A DNA stretch of 64,000 nucleotides from assembly GCF_003350295.1 (NCBI RefSeq), contig NZ_QLYY01000008.1:62001-126000 (forward strand). Direction: 5' to 3'. Positions 20,186 to 28,336 of the stretch are shown here, in pieces; position 1 is the first letter of the stretch; the number at the start of each line of letters is the position of its first letter. The notes under the pieces are model-generated. The model searched no databases. It saw only the letters and a program-made list of their open reading frames with translations, and had not been told where the DNA came from. Source of the DNA: Vibrio tetraodonis (GTDB lineage: Bacteria; Pseudomonadota; Gammaproteobacteria; Enterobacterales; Vibrionaceae). The position numbers and the translations under genes are program-made.

Positions 20186-20677
20186 TTAAATACGAAAGCG
20201 GATAAAATGCATTTCTAGATCAACATCAATCGCAAATTCTGACAGGTAATCTGTTTTCACAATACTTTCAATTGTGGCTAACCAGAATCTCATTGCCACT
20301 TTATTTTCTTTTAGTATTCTAACTTGCCATTGTCCTGGGTACTTTTCAGTCAGTTGCTGAAAAGCGCGTTTCCCTACTCCCTGACCTTTGAACTTCTTCA
20401 GTACAAAATACTGTTCAATGTCCCAGATACTTTTACATTCAGGGTATCTTCTTAAAAGCACAAATCCGGCAATTTCATTCTCTACATAAATAAAATATGG
20501 CTTGTGATCATTCTGGTGCCAATATGGAGTAAGGCTGTTTTTATCAAAGGTAAACAGGCCATTATCAGTGATGTTTAACCCAAGAAATTCAGACATATCA
20601 TAAACATAATAAGAAAAGATATTTTCCAATACACCTTTTTGGTTATAGATAATCTGTCTGAGGTTTATATTTCTCAT
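20186..20677 (-). CDS. GNAT-family N-acetyltransferase
   Basis: The 163-residue product has the acetyl-CoA binding motif QYFVLKKFKGQGVGKRAFQ near residues 89-107 and a beta-bulge region FIYVENEIAGFVLLRR. The substrate is unknown. Its ATG overlaps the stop codon of the broken carbon-nitrogen hydrolase gene upstream (ATGA overlap), so the two once formed an operon. Confidence 0.8.
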   Translation of the reverse strand: MRNINLRQIIYNQKGVLENIFSYYVYDMSEFLGLNITDNGLFTFDKNSLTPYWHQNDHKPYFIYVENEIAGFVLLRRYPECKSIWDIEQYFVLKKFKGQGVGKRAFQQLTEKYPGQWQVRILKENKVAMRFWLATIESIVKTDYLSEFAIDVDLEMHFIRFRI

Positions 20678-21417
20678 ACAATAGCCTCTGCTACTAGGGG
20701 ATGAAACTTTCCGGCTATGCCTGATTGATCAAGAGAGCATAATAAGGCACCGGAACGCTTGTTGTTAGATCCTGCCACTTGCTCACCATTTGAGGACCAG
20801 ACACTGTTGTTGCCACATGTTTCCCACCCTCCAGTACGAGAAATATGGTTACATAATAAGGTGGGTAATTGGTGGTGATACGCTATCTTGGATAAGATTT
20901 CTGCATCATGTCGATAACCTGACGTATAGGTTAGCTTTATTTTCTATCGCACTTTGGGCGTGTTCAGGGTTGGAAAAATCAGCACACACAGCCAGTGCGA
21001 TGTTATGCTCTCCAATGGTAAATTGGTAATTTTTTCCCCTGCTGAGCAATATTGTTCTTCACCATGGTGTAAGTATTGTTTCGAATAAAAATCAACCTTA
21101 CCGCAGGGTGAGCAAATCACTGACCCTATGTGAGGCTTAGTGCCTTTAGAAGCTAAAAAGCATCCTGCAATAACCATTATATTATTGTTTTTGCTGATTT
21201 TTGACAGTTCATCAAATAGGCGAACAGATGATTCTAGCGCTAGCTCATTAGCTAGATCGAGCTCATAGCCAGTTAATGATAGCTCCGGAAAAACGACCAA
21301 TTGTGCGCCTAACGAAGCGGCGTGCTTTATATGAATAAGATGTTGATTCAGATTAGTGTTAAGGTCACCCCGTATAACGGGACATTGAGCTAGGGCGATA
21401 GTGAGATTAGACTGCAT
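20674..21417 (-). pseudogene. Carbon-nitrogen hydrolase (nitrilase superfamily), frameshifted
   Basis: The first 145 or so residues read in one frame and carry the catalytic Glu (VVFPELSLTGYELD) and a lysine-containing block (DFYSKQYLHHGEEQY). Near 21013 the family sequence moves to another frame (GEHNIALAVCADFSNPEHAQ, with the catalytic Cys), and near 20930 it returns to the first frame (GYRHDAEILSKIAYHHQLP ... HPLVAEAIV). The first lesion looks like one missing T; the second looks like a small deletion, since about seven family residues are missing. The stop overlaps the GNAT start. A sequencing error cannot explain the second lesion easily. Probably inactive. Confidence 0.82.
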
Positions 21418-21454
21418 GTTTTTCTCGAGTATGTTGTTGGTGAAACATGATTAT

Positions 21455-21853
21455 TTACAGCCACTCTAAGCCTTCATAAGGCTCAAGCTGTAAACTGCTT
21501 AAGCGTGTGTTTAGATTTCCACAATGGATCTCCAACTTATGATCATCGGGGTCTAGTAAGTAGACTGACTGTCCTTCGCTGTGATTGGTTTTCCATTCCC
21601 TGACATTGTGTTGTTCAAGTTTGTGACAAAGTGTTGAAAAATTCTCCTCCTCGACGCTAAATGCGATGTGGCTGTAATCTTGGCTTGGGCAGGGTGTATC
21701 ACAAGACAAGCATAACCATAAGTCGCCAGCACAAAGGTACGCACCCTTTGTCCACTTTACCCGACCTTGTAAACCAAGGACTTCAATATAAAACGCGAGA
21801 GATGTTTCTAAGTTGCTCACAGCGAGCGTGATATGATTAAGGCCTGAAATCAT
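21455..21853 (-). CDS. fosA: FosA-family fosfomycin thiol transferase
   Basis: The 132-residue VOC-fold protein has FosA-type residues: metal ligands His7 (GLNHITLAVS), His62 (SHIAFS) and Glu108 (DPDDHKLEIHCG), Thr9, Trp46 in GDLWLCLS, and the potassium loop NHSEGQS at 90-96. FosA adds glutathione to fosfomycin using Mn2+ and K+. All residues align with the enterobacterial and Pseudomonas enzyme, so function is likely, though expression and activity are unproven. It lies among small accessory genes on the same strand. Confidence 0.88.
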   Translation of the reverse strand: MISGLNHITLAVSNLETSLAFYIEVLGLQGRVKWTKGAYLCAGDLWLCLSCDTPCPSQDYSHIAFSVEEENFSTLCHKLEQHNVREWKTNHSEGQSVYLLDPDDHKLEIHCGNLNTRLSSLQLEPYEGLEWL

Positions 21854-21869
21854 AGCCCTTTCCTTAATA

Positions 21870-22577
21870 TTAAGTTTGCTTTAGCTTTTCACAGCGAAAG
21901 AAAATAAAGTTTGGATGGCTAGTTAACCGTCGATAAGTGGACTCACATTTGGTTTGGATTTTCTCGTCAGCACACCCCTCTGTGATTCTTGAAATGATCA
22001 ATCCAGAGCGACTAATCGCTTCAGTTATTTCCATTAACGGGCGACGATAAAACTTCACTTTTACTGGCGTACCTATGGTGTCCCAAGTCTCTTCAATCAA
22101 TTCGCGCCTAAAGTAATTAGAAGAAGGGCTGGCCGAAAAGTCATTGAAAGGATGATGAGTAGAGAACACCATATAGCCACCAGGCTTTAACACTCGGTAC
22201 ACTTCTGAAAAAAGAGGTACTAGGTCCTCAACATAGTGAAGCACGAGAGGGCTTATGATGACATCAGCACTGCTGGAGACTTCATTGGGCAAGCCTTGAT
22301 TCAGATTTTGTACATAGGCGTTAACTTGAGGTCCAAATTTGCTCTCAACCAAATTGATCATATCTGAAGATGCATCAACACAGGTTAATGTTTTAATTGA
22401 CTGGCTGAGTATCCAGTTTGCATAAACACCTGAGCCGCAGCCCATGTCTAAAACGTCGGCTCCTTGTAAGTTGCTCAGTAATTCAATGGTGGAGGGACGC
22501 TCAAACATTGCATTGTAAATATTGTTTTGAATTGCTGCGTCGTACTGGTGAACATGTTTGGTGTACATGTCGGACAT
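21870..22577 (-). CDS. Class I SAM-dependent methyltransferase
   Basis: The product is 235 residues from the ATG at 22577, which has a well spaced GGAG; a TTG six bases upstream is less likely. Seen: SAM-binding motif VLDMGCGSGVYANWIL, the acidic residue of motif II (TCVDASSDMI), and ADVIISPLVLHYVEDL. The family methylates small molecules or quinones; the substrate is not clear. It is 16 bases before fosA on the same strand and 124 bases from the reb array. Confidence 0.85.
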   Translation of the reverse strand: MSDMYTKHVHQYDAAIQNNIYNAMFERPSTIELLSNLQGADVLDMGCGSGVYANWILSQSIKTLTCVDASSDMINLVESKFGPQVNAYVQNLNQGLPNEVSSSADVIISPLVLHYVEDLVPLFSEVYRVLKPGGYMVFSTHHPFNDFSASPSSNYFRRELIEETWDTIGTPVKVKFYRRPLMEITEAISRSGLIISRITEGCADEKIQTKCESTYRRLTSHPNFIFFRCEKLKQT

Positions 22578-22701
22578 GAACAAACTCCTAATCCATCAAG
22601 AAGGGATTGATAATAAATGAAAAATAGGAGTTTCACTAGAGGCGCAGATTATGAAATGTAACCCTGCGCCCAATTGATAGTTATATTATTTATTGAGCGA
22701 G

Positions 22702-22977
22702 CTAGCCTTTCTCAACAATACCTTCACCAGTGCGCCCGATAACGGCAGAGCCGATACCCATGATAGCGTTAACGCCTTGGACTGTTGCCGCCTGCATAGT
22801 AATCTGTCCTTGCTGCTGAGCTGTGGTAGCGTTATGTGCTGCATTAGATAAAGCGTGTGAGGTAGACATCAGCAAGTTACCCATGGCCATTGCTGGGGTT
22901 TCTCCAACAACTTTTGTATTCACTTGGGTAACTGAATCAGTGATCTGTGGGTTTACGATTGTTGCTGTTTCTGACAT
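22702..22977 (-). CDS. RebB-family R-body protein, copy 1 of minus array
   Basis: A 91-residue protein of the RebB 'killing trait' family. The signature is NPQITDSVTQVNTKVVGETP, then AMAMGNLLMSTSHALSNAAH, a glutamine-rich AQQQGQ, and MQAATVQGVNAIMGIGSAVI. Reb proteins build R-bodies, insoluble rolled ribbons that unroll under a trigger. This is the last gene of the leftward array. Its leader and first codons match those of the plus-strand copy at 30010, while its middle best matches the copy at 29646, a mosaic pattern. Confidence 0.9.
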   Translation of the reverse strand: MSETATIVNPQITDSVTQVNTKVVGETPAMAMGNLLMSTSHALSNAAHNATTAQQQGQITMQAATVQGVNAIMGIGSAVIGRTGEGIVEKG

Positions 22978-23018
22978 CGGTTAGTTCCTCTTAAATTAAT
23001 AAATGACAGTTTGGATTT

Positions 23019-23045
23019 GGGTCAACTTTAGTAGAGTGTTGACCC
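23019..23045. repeat. Hairpin between RebB copies (minus array)
   Basis: GGGTCAAC (23019-23026) pairs with GTTGACCC (23038-23045) in the leader of the copy at 22702-22977. The same position in the plus array (29940-29972) has a different but longer perfect stem. Confidence 0.5.
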
Positions 23046-23066
23046 TATGCTTTGACATGTTAGTGA

Positions 23067-23342
23067 TTAGCCTTTTTCAATGATCTCTTCGCTCGTGCGG
23101 CCTATAACTGCAGAGCCGACACTCATAAGAGAGTTTATGCCTTGAACCGTTGCCGCTTGCATGGTTATTTGGCCCTGCTGCTGGGCTGTGGTTGCGTTGT
23201 GAGCTGAATTAGACAGAGCGTGTGACGTAGACATCAGCAAGTTACCCATAGCCATTGCCGGGGTTTCCCCAACCACTTTAGTGTTTACTTGCGTGACGGA
23301 ATCTGTGATTTGTGCGTTTACTGTTGTTGCTGCTTCTGACAT
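23067..23342 (-). CDS. RebB-family R-body protein, copy 2 of minus array
   Basis: The 91-residue RebB paralogue has NAQITDSVTQVNTKVVGETP, AMAMGNLLMSTSHALSNSAH and a C-terminus VIGRTSEEIIEKG. It is very close to the plus-strand copies at 28988 and 29321 in its C-terminal third. It is separated from its neighbours by 87-90 bases, with an AAGGAAAC ribosome site. Monomers of this size are the main ribbon subunits in known R-bodies. Confidence 0.9.
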   Translation of the reverse strand: MSEAATTVNAQITDSVTQVNTKVVGETPAMAMGNLLMSTSHALSNSAHNATTAQQQGQITMQAATVQGINSLMSVGSAVIGRTSEEIIEKG

Positions 23343-23429
23343 AAGATGTTTCCTTTATACAAATTTTGGGTTGTTGTGTTTGAAAGATTAAATGTACTGA
23401 ATAGGCAATTAGCTTTGTTGTACTGACAA

Positions 23430-23708
23430 CTAACCCTTTTCAATAATGCCTTCGCTGGTGCGGCCAACAACTGCTGAGCCTACACTGATCATTGAATTTA
23501 CGGCCTTGACCGTGGCAGCTTGCATCGTAACTTGTCCTTGCTGAAGTGCCGCTGTTGAGTTATACCCTGCATTACCGAGTGAATGAGATGAAGACATGAG
23601 AAGATTTCCCATCGCCATTGCTGGAGTATCTCCGACCACTTTAGTATTCACTTGAGTAACTGAATCGGTAATTTGTGCATTCACTTTGGTTGCTTCAGTT
23701 TCTGACAT
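23430..23708 (-). CDS. RebB-family R-body protein, copy 3 of minus array
   Basis: The 92-residue RebB paralogue has one extra residue near its start (MSETEATKV). The core QITDSVTQVNTKVVGDTPAM is kept, but the middle differs: SHSLGNAGYNSTAALQQGQV. It ends VVGRTSEGIIEKG. The divergence from the near-identical copies suggests a distinct structural role in the ribbon. Confidence 0.88.
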   Translation of the reverse strand: MSETEATKVNAQITDSVTQVNTKVVGDTPAMAMGNLLMSSSHSLGNAGYNSTAALQQGQVTMQAATVKAVNSMISVGSAVVGRTSEGIIEKG

Positions 23709-23755
23709 GATTTTGCTCCATTAACAAAATAAACAAGTTGAGATAAATGTGAGAT

Positions 23756-24028
23756 CTAGTTGATATTTTCTTTTGCTCTCGTACCTAACTCTGAGAAGTT
23801 GCTAATCGCTTGGGTCACTACTTCTCCAGCTTTATCAATACCTTCTAGATATTTTGGGTCTCCTGTCTCTATAAACTGTCCTAGTGCAACACCTATAGCT
23901 GTTGTGCCAATAGATGATAAATTTCTTAGGTTGTCAGTTGCATCAGATAGAGCCATTGCAGATGACTGTGCGATTGATTGTGTCGCTGTATTCTTTGCGC
24001 TTTCAATAGGCTTCGGTGGTTCATTCAT
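23756..24028 (-). CDS. Small RebC-like helper protein, family paired with RebB genes
   Basis: The 90-residue protein has no RebB signature. It has AMALSDATDNLRNLSSIGTT and GVALGQFIETGDPKYLEGID. A diverged relative lies at 33480-33779 (AIQDAVDNIRNV, GVAMAKLLEGGDK), and both follow directly after a RebB-type gene. The recurring pair suggests they act together in R-body assembly. RebC-like is a working label by position; I do not recognise the family with certainty. Confidence 0.6.
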   Translation of the reverse strand: MNEPPKPIESAKNTATQSIAQSSAMALSDATDNLRNLSSIGTTAIGVALGQFIETGDPKYLEGIDKAGEVVTQAISNFSELGTRAKENIN

Positions 24029-24054
24029 GGTTACGGACCTTTAAAGTTAGGAAG

Positions 24055-24318
24055 TTACTTTTCTAAAATGGCTTCTGCTGCTTTTGAAATCGACGCTGAC
24101 CCAATCGCATTAATGGCGTTAATGCCCTGTGTTGTGGCTGCTTGCATTAGCATTTGGCCTTGTTGTTGGGCTGCTGTGGCATTTTGATTGCTGTTACTCA
24201 CTGCAGTGTTGGTTGCCATGATGAAGTTGCTCATGGCCATTGCCGGTGTCTCAGCAACTGTTTTTGTATTCGTTTGGGTAACAGAGTCGGTAATTTGTTC
24301 ACATACTGAATCTGGCAT
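24055..24318 (-). CDS. Divergent RebB-family protein at head of minus array
   Basis: The 87-residue protein keeps EQITDSVTQTNTKTVAETPA and AMSNFIMATNTAVSNSNQNA, with AQQQGQMLMQAATTQGINAI. Its N-terminus and C-terminus (SASISKAAEAILEK) differ from the other copies. It lies 27 bases after the acetyltransferase gene and 26 before the helper gene, so AraC regulator, acetyltransferase, this gene, helper and three more RebB genes form one leftward unit. Confidence 0.88.
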   Translation of the reverse strand: MPDSVCEQITDSVTQTNTKTVAETPAMAMSNFIMATNTAVSNSNQNATAAQQQGQMLMQAATTQGINAINAIGSASISKAAEAILEK

Positions 24319-24345
24319 AATCTTGCTCCACTTATTGATGAAAAA

Positions 24346-24900
24346 TTAAAATATTTGAGTTAATTCTTTTTTGAGTAGATAGAAATCTTTCCACTCGTTA
24401 TTTACAATCGCATAGTCTTCAAATAAGCCTATTCTTTGAAAGTTAAGTGAATTCAAAAGCTTCAATGACTTATTATTATTGGTCATACAATATGCAGTAA
24501 CATATTTAATCTTTTGATACTTAGCCATCCATTGTAAAATAATATTTATCGATGACTTTATTATTCCTCTACCTTGGTATACCAAATCACTGGAATAGCT
24601 TATGTTGCAAGAATAATGTGGTTTTTTCTTTACATCACTGATATTAATTATTCCAACTATTTTACTGTCGACTTTTATTACGAATGAAAAGAACCTTGCT
24701 AAGTTATACTCTCTTATGATAGACGAAATATACTTTTGCCAGTTTGATTGCATTTCAAGGTTATCATTACTCCTTGGTTCCCATTGAGTAAGGTACTTAT
24801 TGTTTCTTTTGTAATAATCAGTGATGGGCTTGCTATCCGATACCGATAGTAGCGATATCGAATAGCTTTCGTCGTCAATGTTAAAAAAATCTTTAAACAT
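24346..24900 (-). CDS. RimJ/RimL-type GNAT acetyltransferase in the reb island
   Basis: The 184-residue protein has the RimJ-type N-terminus (PITDYYKRNNKYLTQWEPRS), an acetyl-CoA site around YQGRGIIKSSINIIL, and the late signature YCMTNNNKSLKLLNSLNFQR. RimJ-type enzymes acetylate protein N-termini or small amines. A paralogue lies at 31730-32317. It is 9 bases after the AraC-type regulator gene and 27 before the first RebB gene, so modification of Reb proteins is a possible but untested role. The region is very AT-rich. Confidence 0.82.
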   Translation of the reverse strand: MFKDFFNIDDESYSISLLSVSDSKPITDYYKRNNKYLTQWEPRSNDNLEMQSNWQKYISSIIREYNLARFFSFVIKVDSKIVGIINISDVKKKPHYSCNISYSSDLVYQGRGIIKSSINIILQWMAKYQKIKYVTAYCMTNNNKSLKLLNSLNFQRIGLFEDYAIVNNEWKDFYLLKKELTQIF

Positions 24901-24909
24901 AGTCCTAGC

Positions 24910-25791
24910 CTAACTTTGCTTTCGGATGGAATCTCTGAAATCACCTATGTTTGAACCTTCATACTTACGGTATATTTTCCCAAAATGACTTAAATCATAA
25001 AACCCAACTTGAATAGCAACATTTGTTAGTGTAACCCTTGGGTTGTGAGTAATGATCTCTCTTGCCTTGTTGAGTCTAAGAATAAATAAAACTTTCTTAA
25101 ACTTAGTGTTTAACTTAGTCCTAAATAGATAAGACAAATGAGAAGGGCTAACATATGCGGATTTTGCAACTTCTTCTAACGTAATATCATTTGATAAATT
25201 CTTGTATATATATGAGACTGCTAAATACAATGAAGTATGATATTTTTTAAGATGTTCAATATCTTCCTCGCTACTCAATATATTTTTAAGCTGTTGTTCA
25301 TCATCACAAGTCTCATCATACCCAATTGAATGATTACTTTGTTCGATAGGAATATAAATATTGAAGAAGTCATCACTTAAGAATATATCAACTAAACCTT
25401 TCTTCACAGAGGTGTCATTGAAAGGAAAAATAAACTTTATCGACTTATCTTCTTTAATATTTCTAATAAATTTTAGTAGCTTGCCATAGTCCTCTTCTTC
25501 AAAGAGATCCAGACCATTGATGAATACAGTAATGTTTTCTTTTGTCTTTAGAAGCAGTCTAATTTTATCAATAGTAGTCTTAACATTAGGATCTCCATCT
25601 ATTACGGAAAACTTACCATAATCGTTATCACTATTAAGATGGAAATTTTTAACATGAAGCTTGATCAGATGCGCATTTCTACAATAGATACTTATCAACT
25701 TGTTTTTAGATTGTTGAGCCATATGAATATGTTTATTCAATATAGAGTTAGGGCAATTTTTCATTTCATTTATGATTCCGTTGTTTATCAT
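24910..25791 (-). CDS. AraC-family regulator of the reb array (inferred)
   Basis: The product is 293 residues from ATG 25791, which has CGGAG seven bases before it; a TTG two codons upstream is less likely. The C-terminal 105 residues hold the two helix-turn-helix motifs of AraC/XylS proteins (ITLEEVAKSAYVSPSHLSYL and VTLTNVAIQVGFYDLSHFGK). The N-terminal 180 residues are not a cupin and look unlike common AraC sensors; ENITVFINGLDLFEEEDYGK resembles a degenerate ATPase- or receiver-like strand. It heads the leftward reb unit, so it probably controls reb expression. Confidence 0.82.
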   Translation of the reverse strand: MINNGIINEMKNCPNSILNKHIHMAQQSKNKLISIYCRNAHLIKLHVKNFHLNSDNDYGKFSVIDGDPNVKTTIDKIRLLLKTKENITVFINGLDLFEEEDYGKLLKFIRNIKEDKSIKFIFPFNDTSVKKGLVDIFLSDDFFNIYIPIEQSNHSIGYDETCDDEQQLKNILSSEEDIEHLKKYHTSLYLAVSYIYKNLSNDITLEEVAKSAYVSPSHLSYLFRTKLNTKFKKVLFILRLNKAREIITHNPRVTLTNVAIQVGFYDLSHFGKIYRKYEGSNIGDFRDSIRKQS

Positions 25792-26183
25792 GATCAACTC
25801 CGATGAAGTAACTTTGATAAAATTTTCACATTAATATTCACTAACTTATTGTCATTTTAGACTAACTTTAGGTAAATATTAGCTAATTATCCGTTTATTT
25901 GTTTTTTACTTATTAAAATAGATTGAAATAAATCCTTGGTCCTGGCCCACAAAACGTTGCATTTAATAAATGCCTATATCAAGGAAATAAATGAAGTCGT
26001 AGTTACTTAATTTTTGGGTTAAGACCACATTATTTGATAACTATTTGGCTAATGAATAATAAGGTTTTGATTTATATATATTTTTAAAGCTTGTTTGATG
26101 GATGTAAAATAGGATCTAATAATAGGTTTAATGGGGATTTAACGTACTTTATGTGGTAATTATCTATAAATATTTACCTTGTT
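25792..26183. other. AT-rich intergenic region upstream of the AraC gene
   Basis: This 392-base stretch has no convincing ORF. TAACTTTAGGTAAATA at 25863-25878 is repeated exactly at 32492-32507 and lies about 72 bases before the AraC start. The stretch likely contains the regulator's promoter. Confidence 0.4.
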
Positions 26184-26405
26184 TTAATAGTCAAAGTCAT
26201 CATGATAGACACATCCACTATCATCGAATAGAGTATCAATGTTTTCGTAGATATTTAGGTAGTCATTGTCTATCGTCCAGTCTAGATCCTCTTTATCGTT
26301 AAATATTTTATTTTCCTCATTATTGAAATTATCATTATCATATTTATTTACTTCACACTGAGTATTTTCAGTATTTTCAGTATTTTTATCTAAAAAATCA
26401 TTCAT
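26184..26405 (-). CDS. Small acidic hypothetical protein
   Basis: The 73-residue protein is rich in Asp, Glu and Asn with a net negative charge, and has a short NTENTENT repeat encoded by three copies of a 9-base unit near 26360-26388. GGAG lies 10 bases before the ATG, which supports translation. No family is recognised. It sits alone between the AraC gene and the 236-residue protein, in very AT-rich DNA. Confidence 0.5.
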   Translation of the reverse strand: MNDFLDKNTENTENTQCEVNKYDNDNFNNEENKIFNDKEDLDWTIDNDYLNIYENIDTLFDDSGCVYHDDFDY

Positions 26406-26587
26406 TATAAATTACTCCAAATAGTTCTTATTTTATTCTACATTGAATTTTTTTTATTTATAGTAAAAATAATTCAACTTTATATTAAATATCAATAATA
26501 TCGTAATTACAAATCAGTAGTTAATTACAAGATTGATTTTTCTAGCTGTGATTTAATTATCAAAACATCTATAAAGGAGTTTACTTC

Positions 26588-27298
26588 GTGAATAATAATA
26601 TAAAGTTAACACAAATCGAGCTGTTGGGAGTTCCAGACCAAACGCAAGGAGTGGATGAAGGCTTAACTTTATCCATCCTTACTCAATGTGAGAGGTTTGA
26701 AGCGGAAACATTATGTAGAAACCTGCGAACAAATGGATACCCTAAAGCTGAAGTTATTTATGACATCAAGAGAACAGGTTTTGAGTCAATGAATGCAGAG
26801 AGTTATGATAGTGATTACAAACCCCATAAGATAAAAACTTGTATTGATAACTTAACTCGTGGCGTTGAGATTTTTGTTGTTGATCGAAATCTCGGTTTTG
26901 ATCAGGACCTACCTGTTTTCGATAGTGAAGATGATAGTAAGCTAAACTTTACCAAACTCGGTAAAGAAACTAGCTGGATTTTATCGTCCGACGAGCTTGT
27001 AATTGGAGAGGGCTACAGAACTTGTCCTGAAACTATTACGTATAAAAAAATGTGTCCAAATGATCATCGTGTAAGGACATTGAGTTACTGTAAGAATGAC
27101 AACAACGCTATCATTACTTCTATTCTAACAGCTGCATATATTACTAGGTTCAATCCTCCAGCCTTAAGAGATGCAATGTATGAGGAACCTCTTCCTGAAG
27201 AACACGCGAAAACAGAGCTCGCAAACCTAGTTCTTCATTTCAAAGCTAAATCTCAAAGTTCGATCAATCGTGATATACAAGATTTTGACTTTCGCTGA
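26588..27298 (+). CDS. Unrecognised 236-residue protein in the reb island
   Basis: The start is GTG at 26588, chosen because AAGGAG lies 8 bases upstream. The protein is soluble-looking, with no signal peptide or membrane span. Notable stretches are GLTLSILTQCERFEAETLCR, EIFVVDRNLGFDQDLPVF and ILTAAYITRFNPPALRDAMY. There are several cysteines, including CPETITYKKMCPNDH. I do not recognise a family. It lies between the two reb arrays and points toward the plus array. Confidence 0.7.
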   Translation: MNNNIKLTQIELLGVPDQTQGVDEGLTLSILTQCERFEAETLCRNLRTNGYPKAEVIYDIKRTGFESMNAESYDSDYKPHKIKTCIDNLTRGVEIFVVDRNLGFDQDLPVFDSEDDSKLNFTKLGKETSWILSSDELVIGEGYRTCPETITYKKMCPNDHRVRTLSYCKNDNNAIITSILTAAYITRFNPPALRDAMYEEPLPEEHAKTELANLVLHFKAKSQSSINRDIQDFDFR

Positions 27299-27693
27299 TA
27301 GCTTCCTTGAAGCCTGAATGGCTATACACCATGAGTCAGACAGGCTTCTCTCAACAAACTAATCTCATCTCCTAAACCTAGGTTTCCACGAGTTTATGCT
27401 CTATGAACATTTGATGGGTACCTTGGTTATAAACCACATCTGTTTATATATTAGAACTTAAGCATATTATTTTAGTTCCATAAACAACTAATACTATCGC
27501 TATCATATGTAATAAATGTATTTAAACTTGCTAATATTTTTACCTAATGATTATAAAAAATACATCTTTAAACTTAGGACTTTAATTTTATTGTTTTGTA
27601 TATGTTTTTAATTGATTTTGACTATCGGGACTGAACTAAAAAGAATTAATATTACTGCAACAAGGAGAGAGGAAGAATATAGTTTGATTCACG
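27299..27693. other. AT-rich intergenic region within the reb island
   Basis: No gene is seen in this 395-base stretch. GAAGCCTG (27309-27316) and CAGGCTTC (27341-27348) form a stem just after the 236-residue gene and may end its transcript. TTACCTAA at 27540-27547 is one of several copies of a TTAGGTAA motif in island intergenic DNA. Confidence 0.4.
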
Positions 27694-28263
27694 ATGGAAA
27701 ATGATAAAGGTATTTATATAGGAAAAAATATACTACTTTTAATTTCTTTATCTTTGAACTTTTTTATCATGGCTATGATTTATCTAATCGATGATGAAAA
27801 AAATATGAATAACTTAGATTGGTTTAATTTTTCAATTTTAGATAGAGATGAAAGTATTTCTAATGTTGAAGATATGAGCAGAGGGATAAGAAATAATAAT
27901 CCTTTAAATATAAGATACTCACCAAGCAACAAATGGTTGGGTGAAGTTGAAAAGAAGCATGACTATGATTTTGAGGAGTTTGTTAGTGTTGAATATGGCT
28001 TTAGAGCAGCCTATAAAACACTTATGACTTATAGGTATAAACATAATATAAAAACTATAGAAAAAATAATATTTAGGTTCTCACCGCCTAACGAAAATGA
28101 TACCGAGAATATAATTAAAAAAATATCAATCATGAGTGGGATACCTAGGGATAAAATTATTGAAAACGATGAATATCCAATAATTATTAAGAACATGGCA
28201 ATTATAGAGTCTGGGAATTCTTTTCCCATGAAGATAATTAAAAAAGGTATTTCAATTGAATAA
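27694..28263 (+). CDS. Membrane-anchored protein with phage virion/muramidase-like domain
   Basis: The 189-residue protein has a hydrophobic span at about 11-31, a short acidic linker, and a domain with RGIRNNNPLNIRYSPSNKW at 63-81, FVSVEYGFRAAYKTL and FSPPNENDTENII at 129-141. This pattern is well known in phage 'structural protein' domains that look like peptidoglycan-active enzymes, usually RGIRNNNPGNI...PPSENDT. The topology suggests an inner-membrane anchor with the domain in the periplasm. It directly precedes the plus reb array by 73 bases, so a role in releasing or exposing R-bodies is possible. Activity is unproven. Confidence 0.78.
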   Translation: MENDKGIYIGKNILLLISLSLNFFIMAMIYLIDDEKNMNNLDWFNFSILDRDESISNVEDMSRGIRNNNPLNIRYSPSNKWLGEVEKKHDYDFEEFVSVEYGFRAAYKTLMTYRYKHNIKTIEKIIFRFSPPNENDTENIIKKISIMSGIPRDKIIENDEYPIIIKNMAIIESGNSFPMKIIKKGISIE

Positions 28264-28336
28264 TTTTAATTTCTACCAAGATTAATTGTTAATTAAATAA
28301 TCTCCACTACGGTGGTAGCCAAATGAGGGTATGACA

